This document shows, piece by piece, positions 20,410-31,571 of a stretch of DNA of 64,000 bases. Position 1 is the stretch's first letter. Each line of letters begins with the position of its first letter. The stretch is from an uncultured Flavobacteriales bacterium (GTDB taxonomy: Bacteria; Bacteroidota; Bacteroidia; Flavobacteriales_D; Crocinitomicaceae). Made by a program: the position numbers and the translations under genes. Where the stretch lies: assembly GCA_903860985.1 (NCBI GenBank), contig CAIOSO010000033.1:1-64000 (forward strand). The letters are read 5' to 3'. Below the pieces are notes generated by a model. It was not told the DNA's origin and searched no databases. It saw nothing but the letters and a program-made list of their open reading frames with translations.

Positions 20410-21177
20410 ATGGAAAAGAACTTACCTTATGTAAGTGTTGGGATTATCGATGATAATTACAATAAAAGAGTACTGCCATTCATGGGTAGAATCGATGACG
20501 GGAGTTTATTCAAATGGTTCATTACAACTATTTGGAGATTGGCATCTTACGCAATGTTAATTGGCGGCCTCTATTTTATCATTGCCAATTTAATGGGCGA
20601 TGACAATTATTGTGATACTACATTTGTTGACGGCATGACTGGCGGAGCAAAAGTTGGAGCAGCAGTTGGATTGGTTGTTGGTATATTAATCAGCGTGGTA
20701 TGCGCCTGGTTTTTATATAGTTTAACAAAGAAAAGAACAGATCAATTAAATGATGCTTCTTACAATGGCCTTCTACATTTTGTAAGCCATGAGTTGATTC
20801 CGCGTAGCATTACATTGTTTGGGGAGTTGTTTTTCACTTTGGTGATGTATGTAAGTGTTCTTCAGCTTGTTGCTGCATTGGATGGACATTCTGCTTACGC
20901 GCCTTTGATGGATTACATGGGAATGTTTCAATCCATAATGATTCCAGGAATGGATGCGATAAATGGCTTAATACCAAATAAAATATTTGGAGATTTTGAC
21001 CTAATGGATATCACATTGCGCATGGCCGGAATGGGAATCGCAGGTTCTTTTGTTATTCTAATGTTTTATTACATTATGAAAGAAGTTTATCTGTATGGTT
21101 TAAAAATTATTTTAGCATTAATAAGCTTCATCCCGAAATTTGCCATTCCACTTTCTATGAGACAGTCTGGAAACTAA
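20410..21177 (+). CDS. Integral membrane protein, unknown function
   Basis: 255-aa ORF with several transmembrane segments and a terminator downstream. Confidence 0.7.
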   Translation: MEKNLPYVSVGIIDDNYNKRVLPFMGRIDDGSLFKWFITTIWRLASYAMLIGGLYFIIANLMGDDNYCDTTFVDGMTGGAKVGAAVGLVVGILISVVCAWFLYSLTKKRTDQLNDASYNGLLHFVSHELIPRSITLFGELFFTLVMYVSVLQLVAALDGHSAYAPLMDYMGMFQSIMIPGMDAINGLIPNKIFGDFDLMDITLRMAGMGIAGSFVILMFYYIMKEVYLYGLKIILALISFIPKFAIPLSMRQSGN

Positions 21178-21197
21178 TTTCAACTAATTTTATTAAA

Positions 21198-21221
21198 ACC
21201 TCCTTCGGGAGGTTTTTTTTT
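21198..21221 (+). terminator. Rho-independent terminator
   Basis: AAACCTCC-ttcg-GGAGGTTTTTTTTT. Confidence 0.9.
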
Positions 21222-21235
21222 ACCCAAAAATTAAA

Positions 21236-21267
21236 TTTGGCACTTTTGAAAACTTGAGCTATCTTTG
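21236..21267 (+). promoter_or_regulatory. Bacteroidota-type sigma promoter for rpsO
   Basis: TTTG (21236-21239), 20-nt spacer, TATCTTTG (21260-21267). Confidence 0.7.
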
Positions 21268-21324
21268 CACCCGTATTGACCAAGGGTGTCAGTCTACATA
21301 ATAATCATTTACATAAATATTAGC

Positions 21325-21594
21325 ATGTATTTAAATTCAGAAAAGAAAAAAGAGATCTTCGCTCAACATGGTGGATCTGAGGTAAACACTGGTTCTACAG
21401 AAGGACAAGTGGCATTATTTACTTACCGCATCAGTCACTTAACAGAGCATTTGAAAAAGAATCGTAAGGACTTCGGTACACAACGTTCACTTCAACTTTT
21501 AGTTGGAAAGCGTCGTAGTCTTTTGGATTATTTGAAAAGAAAAGATATCGAGAAATACAGAGCGTTGGTTAAGGAATTAGGACTTCGTCGTTAA
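21325..21594 (+). CDS. rpsO: 30S ribosomal protein S15
   Basis: MYLNSEKKKEIFAQHGGSEVNTGSTEGQVALFTYRISHLTEHLKKNRKDFGTQRSLQLLVGKRRSLLDYLK. Start trimmed to the internal ATG. Confidence 0.97.
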   Translation: MYLNSEKKKEIFAQHGGSEVNTGSTEGQVALFTYRISHLTEHLKKNRKDFGTQRSLQLLVGKRRSLLDYLKRKDIEKYRALVKELGLRR

Positions 21595-21619
21595 TCCAAT
21601 CATCGATCACATTTTATTG

Positions 21620-21662
21620 AAAGAGGGGGACTTCGGCTTTATGTCGCAAGTCCCTTTTTTGT
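21620..21662 (+). terminator. Terminator or attenuator hairpin between rpsO and pnp
   Basis: GGGACTT...AAGTCCC followed by TTTTTT. Confidence 0.7.
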
Positions 21663-21686
21663 ACATTAATTAGTAAATAAATAAAG

Positions 21687-23840
21687 ATGAATATAGGTTT
21701 AAAAAGGTCAATTGTTACCGGCGGCAAGGAGATAAGCGTCGAGACAGGTAAGTTGGCAAAGCAAGCGGATGGTTCCGTTGTGGTGCGCATGGGCGACACC
21801 ATGTTATTGGCTACGATTGTAGCTAATCATGAAGCAAAAGAAGGCGTAGATTTCCTTCCTCTAACGGTAGATTACCGCGAGAAGTATTCTGCAGCTGGAC
21901 GTTTTCCAGGTGGATTCTTCCGTCGTGAAGCGCGTCCCTCTGAGACTGAAATCTTAGTAATGCGTTTGGTGGATCGTGCACTTCGTCCACTTTTCCCAGA
22001 CGATTACCACGCAGAAGTTCAATTGATGATTCAATTGATTTCATACGATGGTGTAAACAATCCAGATGCATTGTGTGGATTTGCTGCATCAGCAGCAATC
22101 GCTGTTTCAAACATTCCATTCAATGGTCCAATGTCTGAAGTTCGTGTTGGACGCATCAATGGTGAATACGTATTGAATCCAACGATGGCTCAAATGGAGT
22201 TGTCGGATATTGATATCGTGATCGCAGGAACAATGAAAGACATCAACATGTTGGAAGGTGAAATGCAAGAGATCTCTGAAGCTGAATTAGTGGAAGTTTT
22301 CAAAATTGCACACGTTGCGATTAAAGAACAATGTCAATTCCAATTGGACCTTGCAGCAGAAATTCCTACTGCAAATCCAAAAAGAGAATATAGCCACGAA
22401 TCACACAACGAAGAAGTTCGTGCAAGAGTGTTCGAGGTGGCAATGGAAAAATGTAAAGATGTTGCTCGTATGGGCTTGGCAAATAAGTCAAAACGTACCG
22501 AGTTATTCGATGCCATCAAAGACGAAGTGAAAGCTTCTTTCTCGGAAGAAGAAATAGTAGAAGCAGCGAAATTTATTTCTCCTTACTTCTCGGAAGTGAA
22601 GAAAAAAGCAGTTCGTTGGGTGATGTTGAACGAACGCAAACGTTTGGATGGTCGTAACTTCGACGAAATTCGTCCAATCTGGGCGGAAGTTGATTACTTA
22701 CCAATGGTTCACGGATCAGCAGTATTTACGCGTGGAGAAACACAATCATTGACAACCGTTACCCTTGGTGGTAAAATGGATGAGCAGTTAATTGATGGTG
22801 CAACATTCAAAGGAACAGAGAAATTCTTATTACACTATAATTTCCCTCCATTCTCAACAGGTGAAGCGAAACCATTACGTGGAACTTCTCGCCGTGAAAT
22901 CGGACACGGTAACTTGGCGCTTCGTGCCTTGAAACCAGTTTTACCTGAAGATAATCCTTACACCATTCGTATCGTTTCTGATATCCTTGAGTCAAACGGT
23001 TCGTCTTCTATGGCAACTGTTTGTGCTGGAACCTTGGCATTGATGGATAGTGGTGTGCAAATCAAAGCGCCAGTATCTGGAATCGCAATGGGACTTGTTG
23101 CAGACGAAGGGAAATTCGCTGTATTGTCTGATATCTTAGGTGACGAAGATCACTTGGGTGACATGGACTTTAAAATTACGGGTACAGCAAAAGGAATCAC
23201 TGCTTGTCAAATGGACATCAAAGTAGACGGACTTCCATATGAAGTATTGATCGAAGCGTTGGAACAAGCGAAAGCTGGACGTATGCACATCTTAGGGAAA
23301 ATCACTGAGACAATGGCAGCGCCACGTACGACATTGAAACCACAAACTCCACGAATCGAAGCATTCAATGTGCCAAACGATATGATCGGAGCGATTATCG
23401 GACCTGGAGGAAAAATCATCCAAGGTTTACAGAAAGAAACGAAAACAACCATCACTATTGAAGAATTAGCAACGGGTGAAGGTCGTGTTCAAATTCTTTC
23501 GACAAACGGTGACGACATGAACGAAGCAATTCGCCTGATTCGTTTAATCGCTTTCCCTCCACAAGTGGAAGACGGAGCGACTTACGAAGGTAAAGTGAAA
23601 TCAGTGAAGGACTTCGGTTGTTTCGTTGAGATCCTTACTGGTACAGACGGATTAATTCACATCTCTGAATTTAGCTGGGAAAAAGTAGCGAAAATGGAAG
23701 ATGTAGTGAAAGAAGGCGATGTATTGACATTTAAAGTAATGGGTCGCGATCCAAAAACGAAAAAATGGAAATTGTCTCGTAAAGTTCTTTTACCGAAACC
23801 AGAACGTCCATCAGATAACGTTGATGCTCCTCAAGCGTAA
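21687..23840 (+). CDS. pnp: Polynucleotide phosphorylase
   Basis: 717 aa. RNase PH duplicate ([33 protein letters not shown]), KH domain ([16 protein letters not shown]) and S1 domain ([15 protein letters not shown]). Confidence 0.98.
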   Translation: MNIGLKRSIVTGGKEISVETGKLAKQADGSVVVRMGDTMLLATIVANHEAKEGVDFLPLTVDYREKYSAAGRFPGGFFRREARPSETEILVMRLVDRALRPLFPDDYHAEVQLMIQLISYDGVNNPDALCGFAASAAIAVSNIPFNGPMSEVRVGRINGEYVLNPTMAQMELSDIDIVIAGTMKDINMLEGEMQEISEAELVEVFKIAHVAIKEQCQFQLDLAAEIPTANPKREYSHESHNEEVRARVFEVAMEKCKDVARMGLANKSKRTELFDAIKDEVKASFSEEEIVEAAKFISPYFSEVKKKAVRWVMLNERKRLDGRNFDEIRPIWAEVDYLPMVHGSAVFTRGETQSLTTVTLGGKMDEQLIDGATFKGTEKFLLHYNFPPFSTGEAKPLRGTSRREIGHGNLALRALKPVLPEDNPYTIRIVSDILESNGSSSMATVCAGTLALMDSGVQIKAPVSGIAMGLVADEGKFAVLSDILGDEDHLGDMDFKITGTAKGITACQMDIKVDGLPYEVLIEALEQAKAGRMHILGKITETMAAPRTTLKPQTPRIEAFNVPNDMIGAIIGPGGKIIQGLQKETKTTITIEELATGEGRVQILSTNGDDMNEAIRLIRLIAFPPQVEDGATYEGKVKSVKDFGCFVEILTGTDGLIHISEFSWEKVAKMEDVVKEGDVLTFKVMGRDPKTKKWKLSRKVLLPKPERPSDNVDAPQA

Positions 23841-23865
23841 TCAATAAAGATGAAAAATTAGTTAA

Positions 23866-23890
23866 AAAGGCGGCCTCGGTCGCCTTTTTT
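23866..23890 (+). terminator. Rho-independent terminator of pnp
   Basis: AAAAAGGCG-gcctcggt-CGCCTTTTTT. Confidence 0.88.
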
Positions 23891-23948
23891 AATGTTAAGA
23901 ACATCTTAAATACACATTGATTTCTTACCTTTACAAAAAATAATTTTT

Positions 23949-26648
23949 ATGAAAAGAATTTTACTTGTTTTAATCGTATTTATTGGTTTCCAAGGATTTA
24001 GTCAAGCTTTCGAACCGTTCAACTTTACAGGAGCAGCCAATGCAAATGGTTGGGCAACGCAAAGTGGAACGGCTGGTGAATTGTTAGCTATTACAACTCC
24101 TTCGACTTCAGGAAATAGTTTGTCTTTTACAGGTTTGCAAGCATCGGTTGGAAATCGAATCAACTTGACATCTACGGGAACAGAGGATATCAATAAAGTA
24201 TTTATTCCAACGGGAACAACTGCTTATATGTCCTTTTTATTGAAAGTTCAAAATACAACGGGATTAACGGCGACTGGAAACTATTTCGCAGGATTTGGTG
24301 GCACATCTGGTGCAACTGTGACGGTTTATTTTCCGAGAATCTTCATTAAATCTGGAACGACTCCTGGAACTTTCCAAGTGGGAGTGTTAAATACATCAGG
24401 AGGGACAGGTGCTGTCGCTACCTATGTATCAACTGAATATGCTACAGGTACAACGTTACTGATTGTTGTGAAAGCCTCATCAACTGCGGTAGGTGGTGTG
24501 ATTAATTCATCTTTGTGGGTGAATCCAATTCCAGGTGCAGCAGAACCGGCAGCGGCAGTTACAAATGCTGGAGGAACAAGTACATGGCCAACGAACGGAG
24601 TTCAATCGGTTATTTTGCGTCAAGCGGCTGGAACAGGGAACCTAGAATTAGATGAATTCCGTACCGGAACTACGTGGGCGGCAGTAACACCGGCAGCGGC
24701 GGCATCTTGTACGACTTACAATACAATTACAACCACAGCGTGTTCATCTTATACCTTGAATACTCAAACGTATTCAGCAACTGGAACGTACATTCAAACG
24801 TTAGCGAATGCGAATGCAGCGGGATGTGACAGCGTCATCAACTTGAATTTAACGATTCATCAACCAACAAGTGCAACGCTTACGGTTACCAACTGTGGAC
24901 CTTATACGATTAACAATCAAACGTACGCAGCCTCAGGAACCTACATGCAAATGTTGACCAACGCGGCAGGATGTGATAGTATGTTGCACGTGAATTTAAC
25001 GGTCGTTTCAAACATAACGTATTACCAAGATGCAGATGGCGATGGATTTGGGAATCTTGCCGTATCTCAAGTGGGTTGCTCGCCAATTACTGGTTATGTG
25101 ACAAATAGCACTGACTGTAATGACAACAATAACGCAATTTATCCAGGAGCAACAGAAATTGAAGCAAATGGAATCGATGAAGATTGTAATGGTGTAGATG
25201 CGCCATTGTCTCCAGTGAACATGGGACAATATGAATTTACAGATGTCGCTAATTGTCCGGTTTTAGCTAACAACGTGACCACGCAACCAACGAATGCGAC
25301 ATTTGGAACATTTACAAATTCCGGTGCCAATTGTACAGCAACGGCAAATGTCTTTAATAATACGGCATGGAATACGGCAGCTGCAATCGATTTAAGTCAA
25401 TACAATCAATTCTCCATTTCAGGAAATGAGTGTTATAACTTGAACTTAGCGAAAATTGCCTTCAACCACAGAGTTTCTTCCACAGGTGGAACACCAGTGA
25501 TTTACCTCCGATCTAGTTTGGATAATTACACTTCCAATATTGATACCATTGCTTCTGCGTGGAATGGAAATGTGATGTTAGATGACACGATTTCTTTGCC
25601 AGCAGCGTTTGCAAATGTTCATGCAGTTACGTTCCGTTTGTACGTGACTTCGATGGCAACGAATACATCTACGTTTAGAATGGACAATGTTTCGCTTTGG
25701 GGGAATTCATTCTCCGTAGCGCCTCAAACGTATTACGCGGATGTCGATCAAGATGGATTCGGTGACCTTGCAAATGATACCTTGGTGTGTACCATGCCAG
25801 CTGGATTCGTAACAAACAGTCAAGATTGTAACGATGCAGATGCAGCGATTAATCCAAATACGGTTTGGTACATGGATATGGACGGTGACCTACAAGGTGA
25901 CTTGATGGCAACCTTCACAGGATGTACGCCTCCAAATGGCTACGTGTTGAACTCAGGTGACTGTGACGATACAAATCCAACAGTATCGGCTCCAACGATG
26001 TATTATGTGGATGCAGATAACGATGGATTCGGAGATGATGCGACAGGAACGTTAGCATGCACGCAACCAGCAAATACGGTAACAATCGGCGGTGACTGTG
26101 ACGACACAAACAATGCCATTTATCCAGGCGCAACAGAAATCTGTGACGGATTCGATAACAACTGTAATGGAACAAACGACGAAGGATTAATCTTCAATAC
26201 CTACTATTTGGATTCAGATAACGATCAATTTGGTGCAGGTATTGGATTGGTTTCTTGTCAAGCAATTCCTCTTCCAGGATACGTATTGGTGAATGGTGAC
26301 TGTGATGACATGAATCCAAATGTATATCCAGGAGCGACGGAGATTATAGGTAATGACATGGATGAAAACTGCGATGGCGTAGATGGATACCTTGGATTAA
26401 CGGATTTAACAAGCGTTCAAGTAGGACTTGTTCCGAATCCATCTAACGGTGTATTTGCTGTTCAGTTCAACGCGGAAGTTGCGAATGCAAACATCCAAGT
26501 GACGGACATGAATGGAAAAGTATTATTCCAAGAGTTGATGAATGGAACAAGCCTTGAAGTAAGTAATTTACAACTTTCAACGGGTGCATACTTGGTACAT
26601 GTGACGCTTGTAAACCAAAAAGAAATCCTCCGTTTGATCATTCAATAG
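23949..26648 (+). CDS. Large secreted protein with MopE-like metal-binding repeats and T9SS C-terminal domain
   Basis: Signal peptide MKRILLVLIVFIGFQGFSQ; several copies of YY.DADGDGFG...DCDDTN..IYPGATEICDG.DNNCNG; C-terminal VPNPSNGVFAVQF...LSTGAYLVHV. Confidence 0.85.
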   Translation: MKRILLVLIVFIGFQGFSQAFEPFNFTGAANANGWATQSGTAGELLAITTPSTSGNSLSFTGLQASVGNRINLTSTGTEDINKVFIPTGTTAYMSFLLKVQNTTGLTATGNYFAGFGGTSGATVTVYFPRIFIKSGTTPGTFQVGVLNTSGGTGAVATYVSTEYATGTTLLIVVKASSTAVGGVINSSLWVNPIPGAAEPAAAVTNAGGTSTWPTNGVQSVILRQAAGTGNLELDEFRTGTTWAAVTPAAAASCTTYNTITTTACSSYTLNTQTYSATGTYIQTLANANAAGCDSVINLNLTIHQPTSATLTVTNCGPYTINNQTYAASGTYMQMLTNAAGCDSMLHVNLTVVSNITYYQDADGDGFGNLAVSQVGCSPITGYVTNSTDCNDNNNAIYPGATEIEANGIDEDCNGVDAPLSPVNMGQYEFTDVANCPVLANNVTTQPTNATFGTFTNSGANCTATANVFNNTAWNTAAAIDLSQYNQFSISGNECYNLNLAKIAFNHRVSSTGGTPVIYLRSSLDNYTSNIDTIASAWNGNVMLDDTISLPAAFANVHAVTFRLYVTSMATNTSTFRMDNVSLWGNSFSVAPQTYYADVDQDGFGDLANDTLVCTMPAGFVTNSQDCNDADAAINPNTVWYMDMDGDLQGDLMATFTGCTPPNGYVLNSGDCDDTNPTVSAPTMYYVDADNDGFGDDATGTLACTQPANTVTIGGDCDDTNNAIYPGATEICDGFDNNCNGTNDEGLIFNTYYLDSDNDQFGAGIGLVSCQAIPLPGYVLVNGDCDDMNPNVYPGATEIIGNDMDENCDGVDGYLGLTDLTSVQVGLVPNPSNGVFAVQFNAEVANANIQVTDMNGKVLFQELMNGTSLEVSNLQLSTGAYLVHVTLVNQKEILRLIIQ

Positions 26649-26677
26649 GAAGGAAGAATTTTGAACATAATAAAGAA

Positions 26678-26698
26678 AAGGCCGAAAGGCCTTTTTTT
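26678..26698 (+). terminator. Rho-independent terminator
   Basis: AAAAGGCC-gaaa-GGCCTTTTTTT. Confidence 0.85.
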
Positions 26699-26755
26699 GT
26701 AACTTGTGGTTTTATTTTTCGTCTAACTTTACGCAAATATTTATACCGTTTATTT

Positions 26756-29731
26756 ATGTTTAAATCTATTTTCTCAGCGCTATTATTCGTGATTTCCAGC
26801 AATGTGTTTGCTCAAGATTACTGGCAACAAGAAGTCAATTACACCATTCAAGTAAGACTGAACGATAACAATCATACTTTAAGTGGTTTTGAGGTTTTCG
26901 AATACGTAAATAACTCCCCAAATACCTTGGACCGCATTTACATGCATGTTTGGCCGAATGCCTATAAGGATGGAAGTTCAGCTTTGGCAAAACAATTGTA
27001 CCGTCAAGGTGATGGAAAATTGACCTTCGCAAAGGAAGAAGACCGCGGATACATCGATTCCTTAAATTTTAAGTCCGAGGGGACACCGTTGAAATGGGAG
27101 TACGATGCTGAGAATCCGGATATCTGTGTGATTTACCTGAATACACCGTTGCGCAATGGAGATCGCGTTCGCATCACCACACCCTTCAAAGTGAAAATTC
27201 CTTCCGGTGAGATTTCACGCATGGGACACATCGGACAATCCTATCAAATTACACAGTGGTACCCTAAACCAGCTGTTTATGACAAAAATGGGTGGAATGC
27301 GATTCCCTATTTAAATCAAGGTGAATTCTATTCTGAATACGGTTCTTACGATGTGAGCATCACGTTACCTAAAAATTACATCATCGGTGCAACGGGGGAC
27401 TTACAAACAAAAAGTGAAGTAGCTTTCATGGATGAGCAGGTGAAATTAACGGGAGAGAAAATCGAATCATGGATAAGTAACATGGAAAAAGAAAAGAAAG
27501 GTTCTTTCCCTGAATCTTCTTCGGAAATGAAAACCATTCGTTATACACAAAGTCAAGTGCATGATTTTGCATGGTTTGCGGACAAACGTTATGGTGTTTT
27601 GAAAGGAGAAGTGGAATTGCCTCACTCCAAACGAAAAGTGACTTCATGGGCTTTGTTTACGCCTCAAAATGCAAAATATTGGAAAAATGCCATTGAATAC
27701 ATCAACGATGGAACGTATTATTATTCCCTGTGGAATGGAGATTATCCATACAACCAAGTTACCGCGGTAGATGGAACAATCAGTGCCGGTGGCGGAATGG
27801 AATATCCAAATGTTACCGTGATTGGTAATGCGAGTTCGAAAGAGGAATTAGAAGTGGTGATTGTACACGAAGTTGGACACAACTGGTTTTATGGAATTCT
27901 AGGTTCCAACGAGCGCGTGCACGGATGGATGGACGAAGGAATGAATACCTTGAACGAGATGCGTTACGTACAAACGAAGTACCCAGATAATACGCGTTTC
28001 TCTGATATGATTCTAAATGGACGTTTCCACTTGGAAGATTTGGATCACCATGATTCAGGAGACATCACGTATTCTTCTTTGGCATCACTTGGATTAGATC
28101 AACCGATTGAAACACACTCAGATCAGTTTACGAGCATTAACTACGGTGGAATCATGTATCAGAAAACAGGACTCGTGTTCTTTTACCTGAAAGATTACTT
28201 AGGCGAAGAGAAATTCAATGCAGCCATGTCGGCGTATTTTGAAGCGTGGAAATTTAAACATCCGCAACCGGAGGACATGCGCAAAGTACTCGAAACAACA
28301 TCCGGAAAAGACCTTTCCTGGTTGTTCAAAGATTTAATCCAAACGACCAATCACGTAGATTACAAACTGAAAAATGTTGGAATTGGCAAACAGGGAGCTG
28401 TGGTTCGCGTGAAAAACGTTGGACAAGTGAATGGTCCAATCGAAATCAATGTGTATGCAAAGGATCAACTCGTGGAAACACATTGGTTAGAGCCAGGACA
28501 AACAGCGGCGACCTTGAAAACTCCGTTCAAGGACATTCAAAAAGTCATCATCGACGAGTCTAAGGATATTCCAGAATTGAACCGTAACAACAACACGTGG
28601 AGAGCGAATACGCTTCTACATAAAATCGAACCAATCAAACAAGAGTTCCTTTTCAGCGACAACGAAGCGGATCACAATAGTGTACGTTGGACTCCAATGC
28701 TTGGTGGAAATGTGTATGACGGATTTATGTTAGGAGCAACGTTCCACAACCTTGGACTTCCATTCCAAAAGTTTAGTTACGTCCTTACGCCAATGTTTGG
28801 TTTCTACAGCAAGAAACCAGTTGGAATGGCAGAGTTTTCTTACTCGATACTACCAAAAAAGGGATTGAAAGTAGAACACCTTGGACTTTCGGTTAAATCT
28901 TTCTCGAGAAACAGTTTTTCAGGAGAGAATTTCGTGGCATTGACACCTTATTGGTCCGCAGCGATTGGAAACCGTAAGAATCGTAGTAACATCAGTCAAG
29001 ATGTACTATTAAAAGGACTTTACGGAATAAAAACGTCTGAATTTGGAGAAAAGGAGACCGGAGCGATGGCACAATATGCATTTCAATATTCAAATCCAGA
29101 TCACCAATTTGGCGTAAAGTTTAGAGCGGAATATCTCAACGGTAAACAAGTGCAAGTTGGAAGAATCTCCGTTACTGCAAAATACGACTGGCGTTACCTG
29201 AAAAACAAGATGGAACGCAAATTAGAATTGCGCGCGTTCTTCGGAAGTAATGTTTTATACAAACAAACCATGTCGCCAATTCAAATTTATTCAGATCGTT
29301 ATTCATTGAGCATGAGTGGTGGACGTGGTAACCAAGATTTGTTCTACGAAGAATACAATTTTGCGCGTAACGACGTCTCTGGATTCTGGTCCCAACAGCG
29401 CATGGAAAATTACGGAAACTTCAAAAGTACCAGCAATTTTGGTGTGACATCGAGTTGGTTAGGAAGTGTGAATCTTTATTTTCAATTGCCTATCAAACCA
29501 AATCTCTTTGGAATTTTTGCAGATTACGGCGCATTCTCGAATGGCACTTCGGTTCAAACAGCTTACAATGCTGGGTTAGGTGTTCGTTTGACCAATGTAT
29601 TGAGTGTGTATTTCCCACTCGTCCGCAGTACGAACATGGGCTCACTCTGGACAAACTACTCGAATGAGATTCGCTTTAGTTTAAAACTTAATTTAGTCAA
29701 TTCAACAAACCTTTTCGCACGATTTAAATAA
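26756..29731 (+). CDS. M1 family metallopeptidase
   Basis: 991 aa with zinc motif VIVHEVGHNWFYGILGSNERVHGWMDEGMN (HExxH-18-E) and GGGMEYPNV (GxMEN-like). Confidence 0.92.
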   Translation: MFKSIFSALLFVISSNVFAQDYWQQEVNYTIQVRLNDNNHTLSGFEVFEYVNNSPNTLDRIYMHVWPNAYKDGSSALAKQLYRQGDGKLTFAKEEDRGYIDSLNFKSEGTPLKWEYDAENPDICVIYLNTPLRNGDRVRITTPFKVKIPSGEISRMGHIGQSYQITQWYPKPAVYDKNGWNAIPYLNQGEFYSEYGSYDVSITLPKNYIIGATGDLQTKSEVAFMDEQVKLTGEKIESWISNMEKEKKGSFPESSSEMKTIRYTQSQVHDFAWFADKRYGVLKGEVELPHSKRKVTSWALFTPQNAKYWKNAIEYINDGTYYYSLWNGDYPYNQVTAVDGTISAGGGMEYPNVTVIGNASSKEELEVVIVHEVGHNWFYGILGSNERVHGWMDEGMNTLNEMRYVQTKYPDNTRFSDMILNGRFHLEDLDHHDSGDITYSSLASLGLDQPIETHSDQFTSINYGGIMYQKTGLVFFYLKDYLGEEKFNAAMSAYFEAWKFKHPQPEDMRKVLETTSGKDLSWLFKDLIQTTNHVDYKLKNVGIGKQGAVVRVKNVGQVNGPIEINVYAKDQLVETHWLEPGQTAATLKTPFKDIQKVIIDESKDIPELNRNNNTWRANTLLHKIEPIKQEFLFSDNEADHNSVRWTPMLGGNVYDGFMLGATFHNLGLPFQKFSYVLTPMFGFYSKKPVGMAEFSYSILPKKGLKVEHLGLSVKSFSRNSFSGENFVALTPYWSAAIGNRKNRSNISQDVLLKGLYGIKTSEFGEKETGAMAQYAFQYSNPDHQFGVKFRAEYLNGKQVQVGRISVTAKYDWRYLKNKMERKLELRAFFGSNVLYKQTMSPIQIYSDRYSLSMSGGRGNQDLFYEEYNFARNDVSGFWSQQRMENYGNFKSTSNFGVTSSWLGSVNLYFQLPIKPNLFGIFADYGAFSNGTSVQTAYNAGLGVRLTNVLSVYFPLVRSTNMGSLWTNYSNEIRFSLKLNLVNSTNLFARFK

Positions 29732-29737
29732 TATTTT

Positions 29738-31537
29738 ATGTCAGATCAAAAAGTATCCTTCGGCAAATTATTTTGGCCGAGTTTTGTCGCGGTAATGATT
29801 GCCGGACTCGTTTCGCTCTTGCTCTTTTTCTTAGTGCTTGGTGGCGTGATCGGTTCTTTCGGGAACTTTGGACCAGAACCATTGGCGATTCGCAATTCAA
29901 CCATACTTCAATTGAAATTGACGGGTGAATTGAAAGACAAAAGTGACCAATCTTTAGATATTGCCAGTTTTCAGGTGGATCGAACAGTCGGACTCCCAGA
30001 TTTACTGTATGGAATTGAAAAAGCGAAAACGGATCCAAAAATCAAAGGGATTTACTTGGAACTTGGTGGCTTGACATGTGGTATGGGAAGTGCGAAAGAA
30101 TTGCACGATGCCATCAAAGACTTTCAATCGAGCGGAAAATTTGCCGTAGCTTATTTGTCTGGGGAATATGTTTCCCAAACAGCGTACTACATCAGTTCGG
30201 CTGCCAAAGAAGTGTATGGATTCCCATCCACAACCATGGAATTTACCGGAGTCGGTGTTCAATTGATGTTCTTTAAGAATTTATTGGATAATTTGAACAT
30301 TGAGGTGGACATTGTACGCGGAAGTAACAACGACTTCAAAAGTGCAGTAGAACCGTTCTTTCGCACGAATATGAGCGATTCCAGTCGAATACAAACACAA
30401 GCTTTGCTTCGCACCATGTGGCGAACCATGCGGAACGACATTTCCCTGAACAAAGGTATGGACACCGCAATCATTGATAACCATGTAGATTCCTTACACA
30501 TCTTGGATTGTGAGTCTGCGTACAATGCAAAATTAATTACCGGTTTGCGTTACCGCGATGAGTTCATGGGACTATTGAAGAAAAAGATGAACATGACGCA
30601 GGACGAAGAATTGGAAATTCAATCCATGGAGAAATATGCCTTGAAAGCTTTTTCGGACCGACAATTATTAGTCAAACGTCAAAAGCCGAACATCGCCGTG
30701 ATTTTAGCGGAAGGAGATGTGGTGACAAGTGGCGATGGAATTTCATCCGCAAGAATTTGTAAGTTGTTTCAAAAAGTCAGAAATGACCAGAACATTGATG
30801 TGGTCGTGTTTCGAATTAATAGTCCAGGTGGAAGTGCTCTTGCCAGTGAAGAAATTTGGCGCGAAGTTTCCATGACGCAAAAGAAGAAGAAAGTCATTGT
30901 CTCCATGGGGGATGTGGCTGCTTCCGGTGGATATTACATTGCAACACCTGCAGAACGCATTTTCGCTGAACCAACTACAATCACCGGATCCATCGGTGTT
31001 TTCGGGATGATTCCATACACAGGAAAATTCATGGAGAACAAGTTAGGAATCACCTTCGATCGCGTTCGCACGAACCAACATTCCTTGACTTCTTTGAATG
31101 CGAAATTGACACCAGAAGAATTAGCAATCATGCAAGGACAAGTGGATAAAATCTACACGCAATTCTTGACACGCGTTTCGGAAGGACGTAAAATGAAGTT
31201 GGAAAAAGTGGCTGTTTTAGCACGTGGAAGAGTGTGGAGTGGGGAAGATGCCCTACGCATCGGACTTGTCGATGAACTAGGTGGTTTATCCAAAGCCATC
31301 GCTTACGCATGTAAAGGACAATCAGCGCCAAAAGTCATTTACTATCCAATCGTGAAGAAAAATACGCTATCTGAAATTGCCGAAATGATCGAGCAACAAC
31401 AGGAAGATGAAGAAACCTCCGTCAAAATGGATGTCGCTATTCCAACGGAATTAAAAGCCATCTATGCACGCATCAAGAAAATTGAAAGCATGGCCGGAAT
31501 TCAGATGCGCATGCCGTTTGAGTATGTAATGGAGTAA
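29738..31537 (+). CDS. sppA: Signal peptide peptidase SppA, 67-kDa type
   Basis: 599 aa with VVVFRINSPGGSALASEEIWREV, SMGDVAASGGYYIATPAERIFAEPTTITGSIGVFG and GRVWSGEDALRIGLVDELGG. Confidence 0.95.
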   Translation: MSDQKVSFGKLFWPSFVAVMIAGLVSLLLFFLVLGGVIGSFGNFGPEPLAIRNSTILQLKLTGELKDKSDQSLDIASFQVDRTVGLPDLLYGIEKAKTDPKIKGIYLELGGLTCGMGSAKELHDAIKDFQSSGKFAVAYLSGEYVSQTAYYISSAAKEVYGFPSTTMEFTGVGVQLMFFKNLLDNLNIEVDIVRGSNNDFKSAVEPFFRTNMSDSSRIQTQALLRTMWRTMRNDISLNKGMDTAIIDNHVDSLHILDCESAYNAKLITGLRYRDEFMGLLKKKMNMTQDEELEIQSMEKYALKAFSDRQLLVKRQKPNIAVILAEGDVVTSGDGISSARICKLFQKVRNDQNIDVVVFRINSPGGSALASEEIWREVSMTQKKKKVIVSMGDVAASGGYYIATPAERIFAEPTTITGSIGVFGMIPYTGKFMENKLGITFDRVRTNQHSLTSLNAKLTPEELAIMQGQVDKIYTQFLTRVSEGRKMKLEKVAVLARGRVWSGEDALRIGLVDELGGLSKAIAYACKGQSAPKVIYYPIVKKNTLSEIAEMIEQQQEDEETSVKMDVAIPTELKAIYARIKKIESMAGIQMRMPFEYVME

Positions 31538-31571
31538 CAGAGCGAGAGCGAGAAAGAGAGCGGGGAGCGAG

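Noticed and set aside
22807-22995. Short antisense ORFs inside pnp, uvrA, dnaB, the E1 dehydrogenase and other long genes
   Set aside because: Shadow ORFs overlapping well-supported genes on the opposite strand, with no recognisable domains.
31541-31571. Purine-rich run GAGCGAGAGCGAGAAAGAGAGCGGGGAGCGAG upstream of array 1
   Set aside because: Low-complexity flank seen only once here; not enough to call a separate element.
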